Of a stretch of 64,000 nt of DNA, positions 33,880 through 45,135 are shown piece by piece. The stretch is from Toxonevra muliebris (Eukaryota; Arthropoda; Insecta; Diptera; Pallopteridae), in assembly GCA_963691655.1 (NCBI GenBank), contig OY829328.1, forward strand, positions 7,034,204-7,098,203, read 5' to 3'. A program made the position numbers and the translations under genes. The notes under the pieces are model-generated. The model ran no database searches. It saw nothing but the letters and a program-made list of their open reading frames with translations, and had not been told where the DNA came from. Numbering within the stretch: the stretch's first letter is position 1; each line of letters starts with the position of its first letter.

Positions 33880-35388
33880 AGAGCACTTCAGGAGTTAGGA
33901 AAGTACTCAAAAAGCGAATTCCCTCTCGCAGAAGAAGTTCTAAGTATTAAAAGAAACTTACGTGGACGATATTTTGTCAGGTAGCCACACAATTCCTGAT
34001 GCTATTGATAAACTATTACAAGTAATTAAAACCCTGGATTCTCACTCCGCAAAATCACAGCAAATCATCTCAAAATTCTGGAAAAAATTTCGACTCTTAC
34101 TTTTTAAAATTTGACAATACCAGCTGTACAAAAACAATTGGCATACGATTGAACGCTCTCTCGGATGGATACCTTTACAGTATTTAATTGTTCACATTCC
34201 CGCTACAAAAACTTCTACAAAGCAAAAGATTCTGTCGAAGGTTGCAAAACTTTTTAACTCGGCAAGATGGCTCTCGCCCATTATGACTCAAGCCAAGTGA
34301 CCTCTTCAAGCGTTATGGTTAGAGGGCATCGACTGGTGTTAAACCTAGATCACTCCTAAAATGGAACCAATTTCTGGAACACCTGCCTTCCATTTCCAAC
34401 ATCGAAATCCCCCGATGGATACGATTTTCTCCATTGAAACAGGTCCAGCTTCACGGATTCTGCGATGCATCAGAAAAGTCGTACTGCGCAGCACCGCTGC
34501 GTACGGTCAGTCTCCCGCGTTTGGAACTTAGCGGCGCCATCTTGCGTGCTCATCTCATCAAGTCCGTTTGGAAAAACCTTGATCTTTGTACTGAAAGCAT
34601 CTTCTTCTGGACATACTCGCAAATCGTACTTGCTTGGCTGGAAAAACCACCTTACACTTGGAAAACGTAACCGTATTGCCTAGATCATCAACTGTGTTGG
34701 CAGCCCCACTTAGCTACACATTATCAGCAGTGAAAATCCTGCTGACCTGGGCACCCGCGGCTGCAATCCTCAAGAACTAGCATTCAACTCTCTTTGGGTA
34801 AATGATACTGAGTGGCTTCAGTATTCAGAAGAAGCCTAGACCAAAGCTACCGTTTCAACCATTTTACCTTCCGAGCAAAGAAAGTTATGCCGTTGTTAAT
34901 CTCGCAGTTGAAGAGCCAGCCGATTTGCTAGAAAGATTTTCATCGTTTCCACACGGTCTCGCATACGTGTTCCGCTTTCTCCACCATGAACTTGCAAAAA
35001 TGAGAAATTCTCTTTAGCTATAATATTTCTCTGACTCATGCCAAAGTCCAATTTGTTAAAACAAGGCTATTCTCGTTGGCTCAAGCGCGGCAAATCCCGT
35101 TCTGAAGAGAAAAGCTCTCTATTAACTCTCAACCTTTTCATCGATAAAATAGGTCTCTTGAGAGTCAATGCTAGATTGGCTGAATCCGGGGTCAGCTACA
35201 ATGAGCGCTACCCTATAATTGTCCCCGAAAAGTTTTGATTCTACGTTCTTTATCTTGACTTTCTTCACAAGCTCCTCCTTCAGGCAGAACAAAGGCTCAC
35301 GTTCCGAATGGCTCGCCAAGAATTTTATATCTCACGTCTGAAACCCCAGTGTTTTGTTTATTTCAAATTGGCTCCGTGGCTCGCTTAA
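33880..35388 (+). pseudogene. BEL/Pao LTR-retrotransposon pol remnant (RT, RNase H, integrase N-terminus)
   Basis: The catalytic YVDD of the reverse transcriptase lies at 33960-33971, followed by DILSG in the same frame. RNase H landmarks are LHGFCDASE (about 34449-34475), SLPRLEL (34511-34531) and NPADLGTRG (about 34735-34761). The region with ERFSSFP (about 34940) and the RVNARL…YPIIVP block (about 35161-35224) resembles the zinc-binding H2C2 part of BEL integrases. Numerous stops and frame changes are present, and gag, protease, the rest of the integrase and both LTRs are not visible. In an intact element these enzymes reverse-transcribe and integrate the genome. A MITE is inserted at its 3' end. 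A second BEL fragment lies at 44835-45135. Confidence 0.88.
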
Positions 35389-36059
35389 GGGAGAAGGCCA
35401 CTGTGACGGCTGGAAAAATTAGTGATTTTCGGGAATTTTGATTGATCAATCAAATAAAAGAATATGGGGATCGTTTTAAATCAATTTTATTAAGTGCACT
35501 TCCAACAATTTTTCCATAAATTTTTATTAAAACATATTGAACAGTTTTGAAGATATGGGCGTTGCCGTGGAGCCAAAAAAAAGAACGGATTTTCTGAAAA
35601 ATAAAATTTTTAGATTTTAATAATCTATATGAGTATAATTCTCGTCGCACGTAGCGTTTTTTTTTTTATTTTTATTTTCCACAAAATAGCGACTGATTGA
35701 AAAATTTTTCATGTATTCGACCCTTTTATTTTTGTTTCAAAAGAGCTTAAAAAATAGTAGAAATCAAAAATTTGAAAACCGGCTACGCTTAACGATAGCT
35801 GCAAAGACGAACAAAACGAATTGGAAAATTGGAAATCGGTTAATATTTGATCGAGTTATCGACGCGACCAGTTCGAAAAAAGTCGTTTCGAGGAAAGCGC
35901 GCTTAAAGTTTTCAGTCTACTTACTATCACTAAAATGGCTGTAACTCAAGCAATTTTTGGAATTTCGACTTGAAATTTTGTACATATATTTTTGAATATA
36001 TAAATAATTTAAGGCATATTATATATAAATAATTTGACCCATCACAGTGGCCTTCCCCC
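35389..36059. mobile_element. TTAA-flanked MITE (piggyBac-like), 671 bp
   Basis: The ends GGGAGAAGGCCACTGTGA and (inverted) GGGGGAAGGCCACTGTGA are 17 of 18 identical. Each is flanked by TTAA (35385-35388 and 36060-36063), the target site duplicated by piggyBac-type elements. There is no transposase frame; short frames inside are AT-driven. It sits at the downstream edge of the BEL relic and is younger than it. Confidence 0.82.
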
Positions 36060-36063
36060 TTAA

Positions 36064-36190
36064 TGGTAAAAGTTGCCCATCATAGCCAAAATAGCTGATA
36101 TTGGGATCAGATTTATGATCGCAGGATATGATAGCAGATAGATATATGACTGGTGAAAAAGCAGTTTTAATTGTGAAGCTTAAGATATTT
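36064..36190. other. Spacer between MITE and SINE-like repeat
   Basis: The sequence may be the continuation of the BEL relic after the MITE, but I cannot recognise integrase motifs in it. Confidence 0.3.
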
Positions 36191-36500
36191 AACTACTACT
36201 ACTATTATGGCACAACAGCCCCTGGACGGCCAAGACCGAGCTTTTCGCATCCATTTATGTTGTCTGAGTTATATTTATACACGAATGGAAGGCACCTACA
36301 GTTTTATGCCGAATCCAAACGGCCAGTGAAAAGCTTCTCATAGGCATTTTTTTACTCTTGGAGGTTTGCCATTGCCAACCAAGAGGTGGTGCAGGGTAGA
36401 AAAATTTTTATTTATTTTTGATTTTTGAGTGTGCCGAGATATGAACCTGGGCACCTCTGTGTAGCAGTCCAACACACTAACCTACGGCGACCACACAAAG
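36191..36500 (-). mobile_element. tRNA-derived SINE-like repeat
   Basis: On the minus strand, 36497-36424 reads as a tRNA-like head: TGGTCGCCGTAGGTTAGTG (A-box region) and CCCAGGTTCATATCTCGG (B-box region), with an anticodon-arm-like stretch between. The body continues through complements of TTTGCCATTGCCAACC, GCCGAATCCAAACGGCCAGT and CAGCCCCTGGACGGCC. The 3' end is a (TAG)n simple repeat at 36191-36206, as in many SINEs. The body resembles a very common dispersed repeat I associate with tephritid flies, but I cannot verify this. Confidence 0.6.
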
Positions 36501-38032
36501 ATTTTTAAAGCTAGAAATAATCTGCTGCTTGACGTAAAGTCCAAATCCAAGACATATCACAAAGTGCTGGCAACCTTTGCTATGTTGCTGTTATATTATT
36601 TTTATCCTCTTCATGTACTCGTGTCTATTAAGTAAGGTTAGTTCTGTTTGATGAGACACGTTCGAAATGCATAATTTAATTTTGTTTTTTTTCGCAGAAT
36701 TTATATAATTATTATAATGAATATATTTGATTGTGAAATACATAGTAATTTCGGAAGGAGTAGAAGGTCATAGGGACAAGTGTAGAAAATTGTATTTGTA
36801 AAGGTGCAATGGTGATTATCTTGTGATTAATGATGTCATATCGAATCAATTATATTTGACTGTAAAAATTTTTATGAAAAATTACTCTAATTTTTGAAAT
36901 TTGAATGAATTTACATTAAATAAGAAATGCTATATCAGATATGAAGAAACTGTGAACAAGGAAATTATTGTGCAGAGTTCAGTAGCTCAAAAAAAAAAAG
37001 AAAAAAATTAATATTTCAAATGGCAAAAACCAGAAAACTACACCTTAAAATTTACACAAAAATAAACTGAAGCAACTGAGCTTAAACAATATTGAAAAAT
37101 ATTTTAAGCAACCGTCAGATCCACCCAAATTGAGCCAAGAAAAACAAAAAAAAAAAGAAGGAAACGTCAGACAATTACATTTGACATTTAGCAACATAGA
37201 AGAAACCAATTTAAAGCTGCAGGGATTAAAGCATAACTGTATTAGCAAAATAAAAGCAACCAAGCAGCCAACAGGCAAGCAGCAAAGCAAACACAAAAAG
37301 CCTCAACCAAAGCAAGTTAAAGATATGTACATACATGTTTAGTCTTTAGATATTGTTGCTGTTGTTATTGGAATACGACGGGTATGTCAGAGGCTCAAAC
37401 TACCGCGCCGCACCTAATACAAGTTGGCTTGCTGTTTACTTTCAGCATTTTTTTTTGTGGGTTTATTATTTTGTTGGCAAATAGTGACCGTAAGGCAATA
37501 AAAATTTTACTGTATTGGCCTAAAAGACTAACAGTTTTTAGTAATTTGCTTACTTGCTCAATGAATTGCAAGCTTTAACAAGTATTACGCTCACATATCA
37601 ACAAACGAGTTAGAATCAAACTAAAGTAAGGCGATTATATTAAACATATGTATATCAATATTAAAATTAAAACACTTAACTAAATCAAAATTAATTTCAA
37701 AAGTAATGCAAGCCCAAATGCAAATTTAAACTTTCCAAGTATTTTCTTTTGAAAGACAACGTTGGCCCTCTACTCAGTGTCCGAGTGAAAGAAATTCATG
37801 GCAGATTACATTAATTACAAACAAAACAAAATGCAAATAAAACTTGATGTAAATTATAAGTAATGCTTTGAAATAATAAATTTGATTTTCTGTACATTTC
37901 ACATGTCACACAATTTACAATTAGTGAACTCTTTACCTTTATTGCTCATTGAACATGTGCGAGCGCGTACGCAACTCCATCTGACACCTCTTTAAGTAAA
38001 GCTTTCGAAAATCTGTTACTCTCATACTTCAT
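36501..38032. other. Unassigned non-coding DNA with one K/Q-rich open frame
   Basis: A frame open from about 37054 to 37342 encodes a Lys/Gln-rich peptide (for example IEKYFKQPSDPPKLSQEKQ) that is less low-complexity than most frames here. It has no ATG at its start, so it could only be an exon or a transposon relic. I do not recognise it. The rest is AT-rich spacer. Confidence 0.3.
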
Positions 38033-38040
38033 ATACTTAC

Positions 38041-40300
38041 TAGGGGTGTTAATCCCGGGATTTGATCTAAAATTAGTTTAAAAAATCTCGGGAGTGAAAA
38101 AAATTCCAATATTTTCGGGATTCGAATGTAATTAAAAACACTTATTGGAATTTAAGTCAAGAGAACTCAAAAGTTCGCACTCTTCTGAAAGCAGAAACAC
38201 TGAGTCGTAATGTAAAGTCTTATAGGCAGAATGTAAAAATAAAATTCTAAAAATACAATTAAAAATGTAAAAAAAATGCGTTTCAAAAACTACACAAAAA
38301 TAATTAAAAATCATCAAAATCAGGTGCGATGAATGTCGAGTCATGCTTAGAGTCTCCCAATGTAAAAGTAATAGACAATAACAAATATAAGACTAAATTC
38401 TCAGAAAAAGTTTTGTTGTCATTAGCGAGCATGAAATCCGTGATCCATTAGTTTTAAATGATGGGTTGGTGGTGAATTCACAGAATTACAGGGAAAGTGA
38501 TGCTGAAGGGTTTATTCATAAACATCAGCAATGGGACACAAACATTTTGTCGACTTACCATTACGCCAACACAACTCCCAAGACTTTGTCATTAAATATG
38601 TATGTGCCGAAGAACTTTAACCCGTCCAATGTCTCAGAATTGAGCTCAATCAAAATTTGTTGGTTCAATCAAAACCAAAGGTCTAAAGCAATCAATATTG
38701 ACCAGAAACTTTATATTGTTTAATGGAAAAATAAAAAAACAATTGAAAAGCATATGGTAAATACAACTGAAGTTAAAATGTTAGTGAAGGAAATGCCAAA
38801 AATGTCCGAAAATCAAACCGCAACGAAATTGAAACTTTTTTTTGTAAATTTTAAAATTTTTTCAATAAAGTGAAAAAATAGTTGTAAATCTTCTTTGTCT
38901 TGTTTTTGGATTTCCAGAACGTAAGATTTCATAAAAGTGGAAATTTGAATTTTTTTTTAAATTTGAGTGTTCTGCCGATTAAATCGTTGGCAGAAGAATT
39001 AAATTAACCGAATAGCTTATTACTACAATAGTTATTGTCATTAGCTCCTTAAAACTTAAAAAAAATAGGATGACTGACGCATAAAATACATCTATTATCA
39101 AAAGAATATATGAGCCGTTGCGTGCAAAAGTGGTGTAAGTCAAAATCAGATTTTTGAAAATACATTGGTTTTGTAGAAGTGCTGTACAAAATAAGGTCCT
39201 TATGAAATTTATTTTCGCCCTGTACTTTATGGAACACATAACACACACATGGAACACATTTGTAGAAAACTAAATGAGGTCAAAATACACTGTTTCAAAC
39301 TTAGTCAGCTTTAAGCGATCAAACAATAAAGGATTTGCAAAAAATTTCTCTCGACTCGAAGATAACAAAATACGAAACTGGTTTTGGTTTTCATACTATA
39401 GTATGATTGCAAAAATGCGTATTTCTAATGTAGGTATATAAATTTGAATTTATATTAAATATATTTCAGTTTAATATCGTTTACGAGACTGGCGAAATTT
39501 TTGCGGACAAAACTATCGCGAATGAATTCGACAACGATACGAGAATGAATCATATGTCGCTCAGTTTGTGGCATCAAAAGTTTCATTTACGACACTCGCA
39601 AATGATATCATTAGCGAGCCTTTCGCGAGCCTTTTTACGAATCGTTTCTGATATCATTTGCAAGCATTTAGAGGTATTTTTTTACAAGTCTTTTATGATA
39701 TCGGTAACGAGCCTTTTGCGATATTTTTTGCGAGTCTTTCATTCATGTCATTTTTTACTACAAATACAAAAATTAATAATTTTCTAGTGTACTAGATTTT
39801 CAAATATTTTTATATATTACAACAATATTATCATACTACCCTCTATTATAAAATAAAAAAATAAATAATAAAATTAAAAAATGGTAGACTTTAAATTGTA
39901 CCTATAATTTAAAAACTTACTTTACGTTTATGTACTTAACATACACTCCCGTCTTCGTCTAGCGGCTAATTTTTATAACCTTCTTATATGCAATATAAAT
40001 GTGAAGTGAATGAGAATTATTAAAAAGTGTACAAGTAAAAATCTTGCGATGCTTGTATTTATGCTCGTAAAATTATCTTTTGCAAGCACGTTTACGAACA
40101 TTAAGCGAATGTTCATGCGACGCTCATATTTTTGCCCGCAAAACGCTCGTTTCTGAGCCCGTTTGGCGATAGCTTTGGCGAACTTTCGCTCAACATTCGC
40201 TGCTTGGTTCATTAGGTGATTTGATTTGATAAATCTATCAATCCCGGGATAGAAATTTGAATCTCGAACTGTGAAAACTGTTTCGGGATTGACATTCCTA
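38041..40300. mobile_element. hAT-type element, TAGGGGTGT ends, perfect 8-bp TSD, 2.26 kb
   Basis: The left end TAGGGGTGTTAATCCCGGGA and the inverted right end TAGGAATGTCAATCCCGAAA are related terminal inverted repeats, with further CCCGGGAT/TCGGGATTCGAAT words in both subterminal regions. The flanking 8-mers are identical, ATACTTAC at 38033-38040 and 40301-40308. The interior has short frames (for example an 85-codon frame at 38466-38723) without a recognised transposase domain. It also contains a 0.7-kb dispersed repeat at about 39490-40213. It is probably a non-autonomous element that has absorbed other sequence. Confidence 0.85.
39490..40213. repeat. Dispersed repeat rich in GCGA words, copy A
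   Basis: The left part (39530-39660, CATATGTCGCTCAGTTTGTG, CTCGCAAATGATATCATTAG) and right part (40060-40213, CGTTTACGAACATTAAGCGA, GCAAAACGCTCGTTTC, CGCTCAACATTCGCTGCTTG) match 49740-49448 in inverted orientation. Copy A has about 400 bp between these parts that copy B lacks. The sequence is full of CGCGA/TTCGC words and short palindromes such as GCGAGCCTTTCGCGAGCC. Its class is unknown. Confidence 0.7.
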
Positions 40301-40308
40301 ATACTTAC

Positions 40309-41559
40309 ATACAGAGAGCAATTTACAGAATTTATTACCAGTTACAGTACTGGTTTCATTTTTATTTTTTTCATACTTTTTCTTAGCTCCTTGTTGTAAA
40401 GTTAAAGTGTAGCGCAGTAAATGTGGTTTGAATCGTACTTTTTTTTTCGATTTTTCATTTGTACACTTTTGTGACCAGTCGTTGGTTTAATACTTTAAAC
40501 CAGTTTTACATATTTATGCAATGCATAGGAGGCTGATTGCTCAAATTTTTTATTTTTTTTTTCTGAGCAAAAAATCAACTCGTTGAGGAAATTATTTGGT
40601 AGCTTAAAGTTATAAAATGTTTTATTGCCACATTAGACGAAAAAAGAAAGATATTGTACAAACATAAAGCAACTAAAATATATTGAACAAAAAGCAAGAG
40701 CATTGCTGTCGGTCTGGGTCGACATATAGAATTTATATTCAAATAAACTACTTATGATTACCTGCAATTGGAAGCTCTATTTACAGTTAATTTATATTCA
40801 GAACTGAGTTAAAGTATAATCTAATCATTGCAGGGGGACTGCAATTTTTTTTTTAGTCTAAAATTCGGCTGGGCCGCTTCGAAATCTACCGATGGTAAAT
40901 GGATTATGAAGAAATGACTCTAGTACTCGAATCTAACACCAGATCTTAGACAAAGGGAAGCCCTTGTCGTTCCTCTTCCGGGTTCATCTCTTACACTAAA
41001 TCGTATCTTAGACTCCTAGCGTGCTACATTAACTAATTAAGTCCTGACCCTAGAACGGCTGAAGCAAAATTGATGGAACTTTATACAGACTTATCATTTG
41101 GTCTAATCAAGAAAAAAAAAAATAGAAAAATAGTTTTTTTTTCTATTAATAATTTCTCCATTTTTTTCTAACTTTTCGAAAGAATTTGGATCTAATTTAA
41201 GATTCATTGAAGTTCTTCTATTAGCTAGTGTCTATTTATTAGGTTTTTCAAGAAAATATGTAGTCCTTAGACCCAGAGTTGCATTTTCGCAACGCAAATA
41301 TTTAAAAATATGTTATAAACAAGTAGTAATCGAAAATGAGTTTGGAAACGCATTATTTATATCATAAATTACTACAATAAAATGGATTTGTTCGGTTTTA
41401 AATTTTAATATTTTTAGCTGAATTTTAAAAATTAGTTCAAAAAATTTTGCGATTTGGAATCGAAATGCTTATATCATGATTCACAAATCGGCATAAAATA
41501 AATGTGTCATAATCTAGAATGATCAATTATAATCTAATTCTAATCATTGTGAAGTAAAC
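40309..41559. other. Unassigned non-coding DNA
   Basis: No gene. A less AT-rich patch at 40850-41070 (for example GACAAAGGGAAGCCCTTGTC, an imperfect palindrome) has no recognised product. Several T-rich tracts are present. Confidence 0.35.
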
Positions 41560-41935
41560 TTTTCCCGTCAGTGGCTAGGCACTGCTAAAACCCTAAACGT
41601 TGCGTTTTTGAAAAGCTCCGTATTAGATGTATTAATGAGAGAGGAGACAGAGTGTCGTCTATGTTTGGAAGATGAAGGAATGGCAACTGACATTCTATGA
41701 GAATATACAGCCCTGGCTCGACCCAGCGTCAAGCGGCGTCTTTTGGGCCCCTCTATGGAGTTAGTAGGGCGATAGAATGTATCGCTCTTGAAGCTTCGGT
41801 TCAATTGGCAACATTTGGGCCATTTGATATCATAAAATCTCGGTGTGACGTATATTTTGTTTTGGATAACGATTTACCATCTGGATTAGATCCATTTCGT
41901 TTGATTCGGGAATTTGATAAGTATATATAAGCAAC
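41560..41935 (+). pseudogene. LINE C-terminal zinc-knuckle fragment
   Basis: The frame reads ETECRLCLEDEGMATDIL, stop, EYTALARPSVKRRLLGPLYG (about 41647-41760), the C-x2-C…knuckle and following ARxxxxR…LG block typical of LINE ORF2 C-termini. The relic ends …PFRLIREFDKYI with a stop at 41928-41930, resembling the usual terminal helix. RNase H and RT are not recognisable. A family assignment is not possible. Confidence 0.6.
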
Positions 41936-42770
41936 AAGCTTAAGTACCACAGAAAACTGTTCCAGAAGTGCATGCACAGATATGTAATTTTTCAGGGTGG
42001 TTTCAAATCAACGTTTCAATGAATGCGAATAAACGGAATGATAGGCTTGTAAAAAAAGCCTAGAAATTGCCATTAGTACAATACCTTATTTAGTCATCAG
42101 AAAACTAAGAAACTATAAGAAGGCCCAAGAATGTAAAAATTGGAAAACTATGTCGAAATCAGTGGTTTCTAGTTTTCTGGATGTTCCCGAACTGATTATC
42201 AAAACCAATTGTACATTTACCGCTTTTTAATACAGTGATATTATAGTATAAGTTTGTATCGAAATTTCTGCAAAGAAGCTAAGCGGATAAAATGTAATAT
42301 ATTTGCAGATCTGCGATGATACCATAAAACTTACCTGTTCATTATCTTATGTTTTATCTTACTATATCATTCAATCAATCAATTAATGAGATTTTTTTCT
42401 TGATATTATTTAGGTTGTTCACTTTTTTAAAAATTTACAACATATTTACATGAAATTATGAAAAGTCAAAAACCCCAGTTTATGTACATAACTACAAAAA
42501 AATACAATAATTTTTCTTTATCTTCTTCTAAGAAGCGTGGGCTTCTGAGCAGTTTAGTTACTTGGCCACTTGGATTTTATATACTAACATACTTTCAGCA
42601 GAAGTACTCGTAACTACATTGAAAAATAGGGTAAACTATCCGTAAGTTAACATCTCCCAAAGCTTAGCATCACCCAAAGGTTAGCTTCTTCCAAAGAAAG
42701 TAATAATTTATTGTAATCCTTATATGAACTCCAATGTCAGGCATAGTTCTTATTTGTAACAGTTTTTTTT
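41936..42770. other. Unassigned non-coding DNA
   Basis: No gene or element recognised. Confidence 0.35.
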
Positions 42771-43350
42771 GTATGGTATGGTATGGTATGGTATGGTATG
42801 GTGTATGGTATGGTGTATGGTATGGTGTATGGTATGGTGTATGGTATGGTGTATGGTATGGTGTATGGTATGGTGTATGGTATGGTGTATGGTATGGTGT
42901 ATGGTATGGTGTATGGTATGGTGTATGGTATGGTGTATGGTATGGTGTATGGTATGGTGTATGGTATGGTGTATGGTATGGTGTATGGTATGGTGTATGG
43001 TATGGTGTATGGTATGGTGTATGGTATGGTGTATGGTATGGTGTATGGTATGGTGTATGGTATGGTGTATGGTATGGTGTATGGTATGGTGTATGGTATG
43101 GTGTATGGTATGGTGTATGGTATGGTGTATGGTATGGTGTATGGTATGGTATGGTATGGTATGGTATGGTATGGTATGGTATGGTATGGTATGGTATGGT
43201 ATGGTATGGTATGGTATGGTATGGTATGGTATGGTATGGTATGGTATGGTATGGTATGGTATGGTATGGTATGGTATGGTATGGTATGGTATGGTATGGT
43301 ATGGTATGGTATGGTATGGTATGGTATGGTATGGTATGGTATGGAGTGGA
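42771..43350. repeat. GTATG-derived satellite with 5-bp and 12-bp blocks
   Basis: There are three blocks. The first is six copies of GTATG (42771-42800). The second is about 28 copies of the 12-mer GTGTATGGTATG without a single visible variant (42801-43142). The third is about 40 copies of ATGGT, again perfect (43143-43343), ending in ATGGAGTGGAGTC. The 12-mer is two 5-mers plus GT, so one block derives from the other. All frames on both strands stay open, which creates 194-252-codon frames (M/V/W/Y/G or H/T/I/P repeats) that are artefacts. The G-rich strand has GG every five bases, suited to two-layer quadruplexes. Confidence 0.97.
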
Positions 43351-44159
43351 GTCAGCATATAAGTTAAATAATCTTACAACGATTGTATTATTGAATGCCC
43401 ATAATTCGTTGATTTACTCTAATAACTTCAAGTGCGCGCCAAATTCAAAAAGTCTAATTTCAAATAGAAAAATACAAGCACAGAAAAAATAAATGAAAAA
43501 TTTCAGCATGACTTTCAGTTTCTTCAAATTCAAATTATATTTAGCTATACATATTTGTGTTACTATGGCTTGCCAGTACCATAGCTTAAAAAAATTTACT
43601 AAATTTATTTAATGTGAAATACACTTTGAAGTTCACTTAACTATAGGCTGCTGTAGACGAAACAATAGATAAATTGAAGCAAGCAAAAAAAAAAAACAAC
43701 CATAAACAAATGAGTTTTAATTTGATACAGTAACAGCCTTGAAATTGAAGTTTTATAAAATTTGAGTTTATAAATATAGTTAATACTGTTTTTTTTTTTT
43801 TTTTTCTTAATGGCAGAATTGAAAAAATAATAAATATGGAGCTATGAAGATTGCATGTGATGATTTGAAAAACAATATTTCATTGTTCTTAAATCATCAA
43901 TGAAATAAAAAAAGAAGAGGCAAAAAATAAATAAAAATAATTTCTATAAAGCGGATCTGATATAGAGAAGATTGATTGAGGACCAGGTTTTTAATGGCGT
44001 CCAACTTGTTTTGCCAAAGCAAACAATTTTGAAATTTAAAATCCAGAGACTGAACACGGAACATTCTATGCCTGCAAAATGGCATAGAATGTCTGGTTAG
44101 AAATGGGGCCCCTCACAGAAGGCTTTCAGCAATAGTTATATCGTAAGTAAATTAGAACG
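43351..44159. other. Unassigned non-coding DNA
   Basis: No gene. A T-rich run lies at 43790-43805; the remainder is AT-rich. Confidence 0.35.
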
Positions 44160-44560
44160 CAAACTACAGGATCCATTTGGTCATGTCTCACGGTAGCCCG
44201 TAATGCTCTTAAACACCTGCCCCCAATTAATCTCGTTGAACGCTTTGAAATTGAGGGAAGTGAGACGTTGAAAAGAAACAATCTTCGGCCATGATAGCCT
44301 GCTCATATCGCGTGGGCGAAAAATACCCAATAAATCAGGCTACCATTATTTTCAATAAGAACTGCGGTGTAATTGCCTTCTTAAGAGAAATAAAGACATA
44401 GCAATACGAACTGTGACGTTGGGGCAGGGATTTTCTTGGAGGCATATATGACATTTCAAACAAATTGTCAGAGAGAGCCTCACGGATCTAGCCCGACAGC
44501 ACAAGGTTATTCTATTATGGGCCCCCAGATATCGGAACATACTAAAAAAGCAATAAAAAG
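44160..44560 (+). pseudogene. Probable LINE fragment (RT end to RNase H)
   Basis: RNALKHLPPINLVERFEIEG (about 44199-44258) resembles the AALNTLLNLPPLHLFLKKEA block at the end of LINE reverse transcriptases. SLTDLARQHKVILLWAPRYR (about 44477-44536) resembles the RNase H stretch ending in WVPGHRG. Several stops lie between them and the typical YTDGS block is not recognisable, so the call is tentative. Confidence 0.45.
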
Positions 44561-44834
44561 TCAGATGACCTGGCTCAGAATTGAAGGAATATCAGAATGA
44601 ACTTGTATTCGTATCAATAATCTCAGTAAAAAGTGAATTTAAAAAAAAATTTGGCATTGTGGCCAAACTACAATTGGAAAGAAAAAACCTTCATAACGTG
44701 TCAACAAAAACCAAAAGGATATCCCGATACTAACGGCAGCAGAGGTTGCAGGAATTAGTATCCTGTCATCTTCGGTGGAACGGACCTGAATGACTTCAAA
44801 AATCTTCCGATTTTTGGCCGAAGTCTACTCCCCG

Positions 44835-45135
44835 AAATGCAACATTGCAAGAGCAACGGAAAGTGGAGTTCTACAACGTTATTGATAAGGAAATCGTCAT
44901 TCTCGATCGATTTTCCTTATTTCCCCGAGCTCTTCGAATGTTGGCATATGCTGATCGCTTTTTCCATAATGCGAAGGCAAAGGTTAGCAAAAATAATTTC
45001 CCAGCTTCAAGCGCTATTTTTCAATCAGAAACTCAATTTGTGAAGACACGTCTTATACTCTTAGCTCAATCTCGTTATTATTCACGAGATAGAACATCTT
45101 TACTCGGTGACAAACCCATAGAGAAGATTTGTCAT
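44835..45135 (+). pseudogene. BEL/Pao pol fragment (between RNase H and integrase)
   Basis: The frame contains ILDRFSLFPRALRMLAYADR followed by FFHNAK and, later, QFVKTRLILLAQSRYYSRD and SLLGDKPI, matching the stretch upstream of the BEL integrase; compare ERFSSFP in the BEL relic at 33880-35388. The open frame runs on to 45225, but from about 45140 it is the antisense of a Tc1 transposase C-terminus, so the 126-codon ORF is a chimaera of two relics. Confidence 0.75.

Noticed and set aside
42734..43492. Open frames of 194-252 codons on both strands
   Set aside because: They are translations of a perfect 5-bp/12-bp satellite; the periods keep all frames free of stops. There is no non-repetitive domain.
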